A stretch of 56,825 bases of DNA, taken from DAISIK01 sp036822055 (lineage in GTDB: Bacteria > Verrucomicrobiota > Verrucomicrobiia > Opitutales > Puniceicoccaceae). Position numbers and translations under genes: made by a program. A model generated the notes under the pieces. It was not told the DNA's origin and did no database searches. It saw only the letters and a program-made list of their open reading frames with translations. Positions within the stretch are counted from its first letter, which is position 1. Every line of letters starts with the position of its first letter. The DNA is taken from the NCBI GenBank assembly GCA_036822055.1, contig DAISIK010000015.1, positions 1 through 56,825 on the forward strand, in the 5' to 3' direction. Shown one piece after another: positions 23,792-31,187 of this stretch.

Positions 23792-24128
23792 GCGATTTTT
23801 TGATCAAGGCAATCTCGGTCCCGACTATCGCCGCCCTGTCCCGCCTCTTGCAGATTCCGACGATAGGCAGGTTGACCCTTGCCAAGACCAGCCGCCCAAA
23901 CTGAGATCTGGCTCGGGCCACTTTTCGATCCTTTATCCCATCGGCGTCGGCATGCGGTCTTGCAGACTAGAGACGCTTTTAATGGCCAGAGATTGGTTGA
24001 TTGAAATACCCTCTCGAAAAGGCAGATCACAGCGCAAACCCACGCCTCGAAATCAGCCAGATAAACGGACTCGGTTCGGCGAATGAAAAAAGATAGACTC
24101 CTCCGCGACGGGAACCGACGATCCTCCA
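23792..24128. other. 337-bp intergenic region without a clear feature
   Basis: Between the barrel gene and the RimB-like gene I see no credible coding sequence, RNA gene or strong hairpin. A minus-strand open frame here lacks any recognisable family signature and overlaps the barrel gene end. Confidence 0.5.
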
Positions 24129-24572
24129 GTGCCCCCTCGCTCAAAACACAAACTTGTAGGATGGAAGGAAATCGTTCATTTCCCCGAATGGGGCATCTAC
24201 GGGGTCACCGCCAAGATGGATACGGGCGCCCGTCGCTCCGCCATTGATGTCCGCAAGATCGAGGAACTTTCCAAGGGCAGAATTCGGTTCCAACTCGCAC
24301 TTGAAAAGGAAAAAAAGCTCCCTTTCATCACCGCCGCGATTCGCCACCAAACCCACGTGCGCTCCAGCAACGGTCATACCCAGGAGCGGTATTTTATAGA
24401 AACCGTCCTCCAGATTGGTGAGATCGAAAAAACCGTTCAATTCAGTCTCGTCAATCGAACCTCCATGAGTTGCCGGGTCCTCATTGGTCGTCGGGCCCTG
24501 GCCCCCGAACTCCTCGTCGATTCTCAAAGTACTTTCCTTTTGGGCAAAAACTCTCCTTCGTTAAGGTCGTAG
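24129..24572 (+). CDS. RimB-type retropepsin-like aspartic protease
   Basis: This 147-aa protein belongs to the DUF785/RimB family, single-domain retropepsin-like proteases associated with RimK. VGWKEIVHFPEWGI leads into the active-site AKMDTGARRSAI (Asp-Thr-Gly), and RVLIGRRAL is the conserved C-terminal strand. In Pseudomonas RimB removes the glutamate tail that RimK adds to ribosomal protein S6 and modulates RimK. The start is GTG at 24129; no in-frame ATG precedes the VGWKE motif. It is followed after 10 bases by rimK, which strongly supports the assignment. Confidence 0.85.
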   Translation: MPPRSKHKLVGWKEIVHFPEWGIYGVTAKMDTGARRSAIDVRKIEELSKGRIRFQLALEKEKKLPFITAAIRHQTHVRSSNGHTQERYFIETVLQIGEIEKTVQFSLVNRTSMSCRVLIGRRALAPELLVDSQSTFLLGKNSPSLRS

Positions 24573-24582
24573 CCTAGCTTCC

Positions 24583-25824
24583 ATGAGTCCCGAACCCGCA
24601 TCTCCCCAGCTCTCGCTCGCCATTCTTTCTCGTAGCCAGAAGCTCTACAGTACCTCGAGGCTGGTCCATGCCGCCAGGGCGCGGGGACATTCGGTCAAAG
24701 TACTCGATCCCCTGCGCTTTGGAATATACATGAGTCCTGGCCAACCTGACCTCACCTACAACGGAAGGCCCCTCAAGCGCTTCGATGCAGTCATCCCCAG
24801 GATCGGGCATTCAATCACCTACTTCGGCTCCTCAGTCGTCCGACAGTTTGAGCAAATGGGTACCTTCTGCCTCAACACGGCTGACTCCATCATCGGGTCC
24901 CGCGATAAATTGGCCTCCATGCAGTCCCTTAGCCGTCACGAGGTTGGTATCGCTCAAACCGCCTTCGTTCGCCGACCGGAGGACATCCTCTCCGCCATTC
25001 AAAGCATGGGCGGTGCTCCGGTTGTCATCAAACTTCTCTCCGGCACCCAGGGAATAGGAGTGATCCTCGCCGAGACCAACAAGGTCGCCGAAGCGATAAT
25101 CGAGACCCTCGGCAGCATCAAGCAGAGCGTTCTCGTGCAAAAGTTTGTTTCGGAGTCCAAGGGCCGGGACATCCGCGCCTTCGTGGTGGGAGACCAGGTC
25201 GTAGCGGCCATGCGGAGAACGGCGGCAGGTCAGGAATTTCGCAGCAACGTCCACCGGGGCGGTTCCACCGAGGTCGTCGAACTTGATCCTGCCTACACCC
25301 GGTCTGCCCTCCGCGTCGCCCAGATTCATAACCTCAAAGTAGCCGGCGTTGACATGCTTGAAGGTGCCGATGGTCCAGTTGTCATGGAGGTAAACTCCTC
25401 CCCGGGTCTCGAGGGAATCGAAAAATCGACCGGGGTCGATATCGCCACCGAAATCATCCGTTATATTGAGTCTCGGGTCCGCTTTGGAAACTTCGACGTT
25501 CGCGAGCGCCTCTCCCTCACCCGTGGGTACTCCGTCGGGGAATTTTCAATACAAAAGGACTGGCTGATGATTGGAAAACAGATTTCGGAATCCGGCCTTC
25601 GCGAACTCGATATTGTCGTTCTTAGAATCGTTCGAGGCGCCGACCATATTGCCAATCCCCGACTTGACCGCATCCTCCACGAGGGAGATAGCCTACTCTG
25701 CTACGGTCCTGAGGAAGCGCTGCGCAGCTTTCTCCCAAAGCAGATTCGCCGCAGACGAAGCAAAAAGAAGGTCGGATCTCAGGTTGCAGATAATCCCAGC
25801 AGTCCCGAGCTGCCTTCGGCCTAG
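24583..25824 (+). CDS. rimK: RimK-type alpha-L-glutamate ligase with C-terminal RCK_C domain
   Basis: The 413-aa protein has two parts. Residues 1-300 are a complete ATP-grasp RimK: TADSIIGSRDKLASMQ, VVIKLLSGTQGIGV, VQKFVSESKGRDIRAFVVG, MRRTAAGQEFRSNVHRGG and VVMEVNSSPGLEGIE with metal ligands. E. coli RimK stops there (300 aa). Residues about 312-384 match a TrkA-C/RCK_C domain: GEFSIQKDWLMIGKQIS, LRELDIVVLRIVRG, ANPRLDRILHEGDSLLCYG. RCK_C domains bind small ligands, c-di-AMP in some potassium channels. The tail is basic (RRRRSKKK) then Ser/Pro rich. RimK adds glutamates to S6; control by an RCK_C ligand is inference. Its partner RimB is upstream. Confidence 0.9.
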   Translation: MSPEPASPQLSLAILSRSQKLYSTSRLVHAARARGHSVKVLDPLRFGIYMSPGQPDLTYNGRPLKRFDAVIPRIGHSITYFGSSVVRQFEQMGTFCLNTADSIIGSRDKLASMQSLSRHEVGIAQTAFVRRPEDILSAIQSMGGAPVVIKLLSGTQGIGVILAETNKVAEAIIETLGSIKQSVLVQKFVSESKGRDIRAFVVGDQVVAAMRRTAAGQEFRSNVHRGGSTEVVELDPAYTRSALRVAQIHNLKVAGVDMLEGADGPVVMEVNSSPGLEGIEKSTGVDIATEIIRYIESRVRFGNFDVRERLSLTRGYSVGEFSIQKDWLMIGKQISESGLRELDIVVLRIVRGADHIANPRLDRILHEGDSLLCYGPEEALRSFLPKQIRRRRSKKKVGSQVADNPSSPELPSA

Positions 25825-25831
25825 CCCTGGT

Positions 25832-27418
25832 TCATTCCGAGTCGGTTCCGCTCTCGTTACCGCTCGCCTTCACCGTAATGATGTCGTGGGTAGCTGATTC
25901 CCTTTGGCCCGCTGGACTTACCCGAATATACCGAGCCTTCTCCTTCAATTCAGCAAGGTTTCGCGCTCCTAAATATCCCATTCCCGATTGTAGGCCACCC
26001 GATAGCCGGGCCAGAGTTTGATCCACCGATCCGCTCACCTCCTTGAGCGCCTCCACCCCCTCTGCCGCGATTTTTCGGTTCACATCCTTGGCAGCATGCC
26101 CATATCGCACCGCCGACCCCGCTTTCATCGCCTCTTCGCTACCCATCCCTCGGTACTGCTTGTAGAGTTTCCCGTTGATCTCCAAGAGCCGTCCCGGTGC
26201 CTCCCGGCAAGCTGCGAGCAGCCCACCGCACATCACCGCGTCGCTGAGAGTTAGAGCCTTTACGATGTCACCAGATTTTGTGATGCCCCCATCCGCGATG
26301 ATCTGTCCACCCAGCTCCCTTGCCACCCGCGATGCGACATAAAGGGCAGTCATCTGCGGGATGCCTACCCCGGCCACCTGCCTCGTTGTACAAATCGAAC
26401 CCGGGCCTTGGCCAACCTTAACAGCATGGGCACCCTTTTCCATCAGGAAGCGAACCCCCTCCCCCGAAGTCACATTACCGGCGATAATCGCCAGCTCTGG
26501 AAACGCATGAGCCACCAATTGAACCGTCTCGCCCACTCCCGCAGAAAAGCCGTGGGCCGTCGAAATCGCTACCGCATCCAATCCTTCGTCTACCAAGGCA
26601 CCAACGTGTCCAAGGATCCGTTCGCGATCCAGGGATCCATCGGCTTTCCTCACCCCGGCAACCGCTGCCCCGCAAACCAGTCGAAAGCGGCGGTCTCTGG
26701 CCGGTCGGAGTCCCGAGCTGCCCTCCTCCATGATTCTCTCAATGTCTGAGAGCGTGAAGAGCCCCTTCAGATGGTCCTCGCCATCCACCACCAACAGCTT
26801 GTGAATCCCCAGATGGTCGTTGAAAAACCGATCGGCCGAGGCGATCGGATCATCTCCCAGATCCCTTTCCAGAATCGTCTGGACCTTCTCGCGTGGAGTC
26901 ATCGCCTCCCGCACCGTCCTTTCGGCGTAGCGCCGCTTGACCACCCGACCCGGCAACAGACCCAGTAACCGGTTTTGCGGACCAACCACCGGGAAGGTCC
27001 GAAACTGGAAGTTCTTCCGTTCCACCATCTCGAGGACATCGCCAATCATCTTGTCCACTTCCACAACAAATGGCTCCTGAATCAGCCCGTTGACGTGGTT
27101 CTTCACCCGAGCAACTTCCTTAACCTGCAGCCGTTCCTCCATGTTGTAGTGGATCACCCCCATCCCTCCGGAAAGCGCCATTGCAATAGCCATCGGAGCC
27201 TCGGTCACCGTATCCATGTCCGAGGAGAGGATCGGAAGGTGCAGCTCAATGCGCTCCGCGATCGTTAGATTGAGTCGAGTCTCCCGCGGCAAGACCTCCG
27301 AATAACCGGTTGCCAGGGAGATATCATCGAAGGTTAGGGCCGTGGGGAGGGTAGATCGGAAAAATGCTTCAGCAGGCTGGTAGAAAGCTTCGTCAGGGGA
27401 GGTGCTCGTTCCAATCAT
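25832..27418 (-). CDS. guaB: Inosine-5'-monophosphate dehydrogenase
   Basis: GuaB oxidises IMP to XMP with NAD, the first step to GMP. ALTFDDISLATGYSEVLP is the N-terminal barrel signature, two CBS repeats follow (about residues 110-230, ending LKGLFTLSDIERIM), and the catalytic Cys near residue 343 lies in GPGSICTTRQVAGVGIPQ. GGITKSGDIVKALTLSDAVM is the phosphate loop; YRGMGSEEAMKAG is the flap. The frame is open upstream to 27643, but those 75 residues overlap the permease gene and look random. The ATG at 27418 overlaps the permease stop (ATGA), giving 528 aa. Confidence 0.96.
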   Translation of the reverse strand: MIGTSTSPDEAFYQPAEAFFRSTLPTALTFDDISLATGYSEVLPRETRLNLTIAERIELHLPILSSDMDTVTEAPMAIAMALSGGMGVIHYNMEERLQVKEVARVKNHVNGLIQEPFVVEVDKMIGDVLEMVERKNFQFRTFPVVGPQNRLLGLLPGRVVKRRYAERTVREAMTPREKVQTILERDLGDDPIASADRFFNDHLGIHKLLVVDGEDHLKGLFTLSDIERIMEEGSSGLRPARDRRFRLVCGAAVAGVRKADGSLDRERILGHVGALVDEGLDAVAISTAHGFSAGVGETVQLVAHAFPELAIIAGNVTSGEGVRFLMEKGAHAVKVGQGPGSICTTRQVAGVGIPQMTALYVASRVARELGGQIIADGGITKSGDIVKALTLSDAVMCGGLLAACREAPGRLLEINGKLYKQYRGMGSEEAMKAGSAVRYGHAAKDVNRKIAAEGVEALKEVSGSVDQTLARLSGGLQSGMGYLGARNLAELKEKARYIRVSPAGQRESATHDIITVKASGNESGTDSE

Positions 27419-28527
27419 CTTCCACGCAAAAACAACCAGAGCCCAAAGGTCAAGGCGATTACCGGAGGCAGCCAGGCCGCGAGGATCGGTTCGATCAACC
27501 CGCGACTCCCCATCAACGCGAGAATCCGACCGCCGATCAGGTAAAGCAGGAAAACTCCAATCGCCCGCGACGTTCCAACAAATGGGTTTCTCCGCACCCC
27601 CGATGCTGCGAAGGGCACCCCAAACGCCACTGCCACGAGACAAGCCAGGGGCTCCGCCAAGGCCCGTTGGTAGACTATCTCATATCGAAGCAACCGTCCT
27701 CCCTGCCCCACGGAGAATTGCCCTACCACCTCCCTCAACCGGGCCAGAGATAGATCCTGGGGTTTTGCCTGCAGGGATGCCATCACTCGCGGCGAAAGCC
27801 CATCAGCAGGGATCAAGAGCTCCTTGAATGGAATCTCCGCCACAATCTCGGTTCCCAGGGGCGCTCGCTGGATGATCAAACCATCGTAAAACATCCATCC
27901 TTCACGAGCTTCGTTCCACTCGGCTCGCTCACCAACCCGTCGCTCAAGCTCCCGGCCGTCTTCAGCAATCGAAAACCAGGATGCTCCCTCCGCCATCCCC
28001 TGCCTCGTGTCGAGGAAGTTAAAGTGCCAGAGAGCCTCACCACCGGGCATTGAGAATCCAAGATTCTGATACAGCCACGGTTTCCGTGTATCGTCGGCGG
28101 CTCTCCCCTTCCCATAGCGAAGCTGCTCGTATTCCTGACGTGCCAACTCCTGCGTCTGCGGAACTACCGAGGCTCCCAACCAGAAAAGTCCTCCCGTCAA
28201 CCCAATCCCGGCAGCCCAGAGCGGCAAGCTGATCCGCCAAAGGCTGATCCCCGCTGCCCACATCGCCGTCAATTCTTGCGTCCGATGAAGGGTCCCCACC
28301 GCAAAGAGCACCGAGACCAGCATCCCTAGAGGCACCAGCGTTGGGATGAATCCGGGCACCAGAATGAGGAAGTATCTAACGATTTCCCCGAGGGTTGCTT
28401 CCGAATCCAGCAATGCCGGCAAGTCATTATAGGTCTCCTGGAGCAGGAGGACCGCAACCACTAGTCCGAGGCAGAGAAGAAATATCTTCAACCACTCGCC
28501 GAGCACATACCAGTCCAGGCACCTCAA
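27415..28527 (-). CDS. LptF/LptG-family LPS export permease
   Basis: This YjgP/YjgQ-family protein has three N-terminal helices (LGEWLKIFLLCLGLVVAVLL, YFLILVPGFIPTLVPLGMLV, LWAAGIGLTGGLFWLGA), a large periplasmic beta-jellyroll middle, and three C-terminal helices. It would form half of the transmembrane part of the LptB2FG transporter that extracts LPS. Only one paralogue is here. The frame runs to 28662 with no sensible N-terminus; the TTG at 28527 has GAGAGG upstream, lies 17 bases after the previous gene and gives 370 aa. Whether it is LptF or LptG cannot be decided. Confidence 0.85.
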   Translation of the reverse strand: MRCLDWYVLGEWLKIFLLCLGLVVAVLLLQETYNDLPALLDSEATLGEIVRYFLILVPGFIPTLVPLGMLVSVLFAVGTLHRTQELTAMWAAGISLWRISLPLWAAGIGLTGGLFWLGASVVPQTQELARQEYEQLRYGKGRAADDTRKPWLYQNLGFSMPGGEALWHFNFLDTRQGMAEGASWFSIAEDGRELERRVGERAEWNEAREGWMFYDGLIIQRAPLGTEIVAEIPFKELLIPADGLSPRVMASLQAKPQDLSLARLREVVGQFSVGQGGRLLRYEIVYQRALAEPLACLVAVAFGVPFAASGVRRNPFVGTSRAIGVFLLYLIGGRILALMGSRGLIEPILAAWLPPVIALTFGLWLFLRGR

Positions 28528-28544
28528 TCGCAAGAACCTCTCTT

Positions 28545-29480
28545 TCAGGATTGTTCTCCCGCTTGGCCACCCTGAGTAGCGCCAATTCGCCCTTCCATCA
28601 TCAGTTTGGCTATCCTTTCCCGCACCGCTTCCAAATCCTCGCGGTAGGTCACTCCCATCCACTCATCTTCGGTCGTCAAAACCGCCACCTTTCGGCCTGC
28701 CTTCCTCACCAGATCGACATAGGAGGGAAGGTAGTATTCAGATTTTGGAGACGATGCCTCCTGTTCAAAAAACTGGACGATATCTGCCTCCAGCTCGCTC
28801 AGTGCGTTGCCCCGAAACCCAAAGAGATTCAAACTTACCGGGGTTTTGAGCGGGAGGGATTTTCGATCACCCTTGAGCGAACCTATCCCTGCCACCACGG
28901 CCCCTTCTCTCACTAGCTCGTGGTACTCTTCCAATCCTTCCAGATACCCCCCTGCCGTCGAGAGAACTCCCCGGGAAACCCCGCCATGAATGGAAAGGGT
29001 CTTGCCCAGCTCGAAAGCGATCACAGCAATCTCAGAGTCCCTCTCCTCGTCTCCCGACAAGTAGGCCGCCAGCTTGGCAAATGCTTCTCTTCCATAGAAA
29101 TCGTCCGCATTGATAACCCCAAAGGGCCCGGTTAACGCGCCCTTCGCCACCCATACCGCATGCCCCGTCCCCCAAGGTTTGGTCCGGCCCGCCGGCAGAT
29201 GGAAACCCGGTGGCAGGATGTCGGTTTCCTGGAATACAATATCTGTCCGAACTCCCGCCGGAAGCCGATCGAGAACCGCGCCGCGGAAGTCGTCAGCAAA
29301 ATCCCTGCGGATTACAAATACAAATCGATTAAATCCTGCTGCTTGAGCATTGCGAAGAGAATACTCCATCAACGTCTCGCCGTTATCCCCAAAACTCTCC
29401 AGTTGTTTCAGCCCCCCAAAACGACTCCCAATTCCGGCCGCCAGCACCAAAAGACTCAATTGATTGCCGCCATCCTCCAT
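28545..29480 (-). CDS. Sugar-phosphate nucleotidyltransferase family protein
   Basis: This 311-aa NTP_transferase protein has LLVLAAGIGSRFGGLKQL at the N-terminus (pyrophosphorylase loop with Lys) and GVINADDFYGREAF around residue 115, the metal-binding segment. It resembles nucleotidyltransferases that activate sugars for cell-surface polymers, but the sugar is not readable. The frame is open from a TTG at 29516; the ATG at 29480 is nearer to the motif and preferred. It lies 35 bases downstream of the sigma54-type activator gene and 17 bases ahead of the LPS permease, in the same direction. Confidence 0.85.
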   Translation of the reverse strand: MEDGGNQLSLLVLAAGIGSRFGGLKQLESFGDNGETLMEYSLRNAQAAGFNRFVFVIRRDFADDFRGAVLDRLPAGVRTDIVFQETDILPPGFHLPAGRTKPWGTGHAVWVAKGALTGPFGVINADDFYGREAFAKLAAYLSGDEERDSEIAVIAFELGKTLSIHGGVSRGVLSTAGGYLEGLEEYHELVREGAVVAGIGSLKGDRKSLPLKTPVSLNLFGFRGNALSELEADIVQFFEQEASSPKSEYYLPSYVDLVRKAGRKVAVLTTEDEWMGVTYREDLEAVRERIAKLMMEGRIGATQGGQAGEQS

Positions 29481-29551
29481 GCTGCTGGTTATCCGATTTC
29501 GATCATCTTTTGTCAATCTCCCAGCTACCCCCGCGCGCTTTCCGATCGGCC

Positions 29552-31045
29552 TTACCAGGCTTCCGGATCAGCTCTGTCACCCTCCAACTCGAAGCCCTCT
29601 CCTGCCCTCAGCCATTTCTTAAAAGTCCTCGGATCGACCTTTAACCGGTTTGCGGCTTCCCTATCGCTCCGGGTCGTCCTCCGAACCCGCCGGGCATAGC
29701 CTCCAAGAAGCTCAAGATAGTCCAATTGCAACCCTTTCGCCCGGGACCAGAAGAAATCCTCCGTCAATCGTTCCTGAAAGATTACCGGTTCATAGGTTCC
29801 ATGGACCAAAACCCGCCGGGTAAATTGCTCGAGCTCCCGGAAGTTACCCGGCCAGGGGTAATGCGGACCCAGGCGTTTCTCCACGATTTCCAGCAGTCGG
29901 CAGACAAGGTCGGGAACCGCCTCGGCTACCACGTTTTTACCCAGAATATATCGGAGCATCGGCTCCAACTTTTCTACCTTCCCATCAATCAATTCCTTCA
30001 AGCCACGGGTGCGAATCCGATCTCCGTTCAATCGGAAGAAGAGATCCTCACGCATCTTCCCGGTCGCCACCGCCTCCTCTGGATCGCGGTTGGTGGCCGC
30101 CACCACCCTCCCCCGAAACTGCCGCAAGTCGTTTTCCCCCACCCTTCGGAAGGTTCGTGATTGCAGCACCCGGAGTAATTTAGCCTGCATGAAGAGACTC
30201 ACCTCCCCGATTTCATCGAGGAAAACAGTCCCCCATTCACCCGAGGATTCGAAGTAGCCCTCTCGTTCCTTCCACGCTCCGGTAAAGGCTCCCTTGGCAT
30301 GACCAAAAAGCTCAGACTCCATCAACTCGCTCGGCAGGGCTGCCAAATTAACCGCCAGAAAGTGATCCTCAGGTCTTGCCACAAACTGCTCCGTTTGCCG
30401 TTCAAAGGGAAGGTACCTCGAAAGGCCGATCGCTTGAGCGACCAGCTCCTTACCCGAACCCGAAGGTCCTGAGATTAAAGTGTGGACCTCACTCAATTTC
30501 CGAAAAAAACCCCATGCATACCGCCTGAGGTCCGAACCGAAAATCGACTCCCAGATTTCCTTCCGCAGAACCATCGCCGGTTCCGTCTCTCCGATCACGT
30601 AGCGATCGATCGACCGGAAGGCCCTCCTCGCCTGGAAGAAGAATGCGAAGAGCTGCTCATCCGGCATCCACTGGCCAACATCCTGCCTTCTTTGTCTCGT
30701 CGCAATCATCAGTTGCTGGAATTTTCGCCAGGCCATCCGTGGACTGGCTCCATCAACGACCCGATCCATTTCGGGAATAAGTTCATGGAAATGGATGAAG
30801 GCCACCACCTCGTCATATCCGGTTCGCTCCAAATCTGTGAGAGGTCTCTTCAATCGATCCAGCTTTCCCAAGGCGCCCCTCATGATCTTGAGGAGAGGCT
30901 CGAGATTCGAGCTGAAGTACTGGAGCCCTCCTCGATTGCCGAGGGGCTGATAGCCTTCGCCAAGAACGCGGCGCTCCGCCACTTCCCTTCCCTTGGCAAA
31001 CGGATTCTCCCAAGCTACCTGCCTCAAGCTTTCCAGCAACGTCAT
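29552..31045 (-). CDS. Sigma54-interacting AAA+ transcriptional activator
   Basis: The 497-aa protein has a central AAA+ enhancer-binding domain: Walker A GPSGSGKELVAQ, the sigma54-contacting loop GAFTGAWKE, Walker B-like GTVFLDEIGEVS, and arginine-finger-region RREDLFFRLN-like REDLFFRLN. The C-terminus has a Fis-type helix-turn-helix (DREAANRLKVDPRTFKKWL). The N-terminal 180 residues form an unrecognised helical sensory region with no receiver, PAS or GAF signature. Such proteins drive transcription from -24/-12 promoters. It is divergent from the VIT/vWA gene; a palindrome 12 bases upstream of its ATG suggests autoregulation. Its targets are not proven. Confidence 0.87.
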   Translation of the reverse strand: MTLLESLRQVAWENPFAKGREVAERRVLGEGYQPLGNRGGLQYFSSNLEPLLKIMRGALGKLDRLKRPLTDLERTGYDEVVAFIHFHELIPEMDRVVDGASPRMAWRKFQQLMIATRQRRQDVGQWMPDEQLFAFFFQARRAFRSIDRYVIGETEPAMVLRKEIWESIFGSDLRRYAWGFFRKLSEVHTLISGPSGSGKELVAQAIGLSRYLPFERQTEQFVARPEDHFLAVNLAALPSELMESELFGHAKGAFTGAWKEREGYFESSGEWGTVFLDEIGEVSLFMQAKLLRVLQSRTFRRVGENDLRQFRGRVVAATNRDPEEAVATGKMREDLFFRLNGDRIRTRGLKELIDGKVEKLEPMLRYILGKNVVAEAVPDLVCRLLEIVEKRLGPHYPWPGNFRELEQFTRRVLVHGTYEPVIFQERLTEDFFWSRAKGLQLDYLELLGGYARRVRRTTRSDREAANRLKVDPRTFKKWLRAGEGFELEGDRADPEAW

Positions 31046-31056
31046 GCTGCAAATTC

Positions 31057-31072
31057 TGCACTATTCAGTGCA
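31057..31072. promoter_or_regulatory. TGCACT-N4-AGTGCA operator candidate
   Basis: A perfect 6-bp inverted repeat with a 4-base spacer lies between the divergent activator and VIT/vWA genes, nearest the activator start. Flanking TGCA repeats at 31048 and 31077 extend the dyad imperfectly. It could be bound by the activator's Fis-type helix-turn-helix. Confidence 0.5.
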
Positions 31073-31187
31073 TTTTGTGCAATCTTTTAGAAGCAATTTC
31101 TAACCTCACATATTATTATATTCCTGATTACCAGCATTTTAACAATGGAACAAAAATCCTGGCATTGGTTGTGATTAAGTATAGTTC

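Noticed and set aside
27419..27643. N-terminal extension of guaB
   Set aside because: The 75 extra codons overlap the permease gene and look random; the ATG at 27418 aligns with the family start and the ATGA overlap.
31160..31175. Possible -24/-12 sigma54 promoter (TGGCA...TTGTG) before the VIT/vWA gene
   Set aside because: The -12 GC is absent, and a start 12 bases further on would leave almost no leader before the ATG at 31188.
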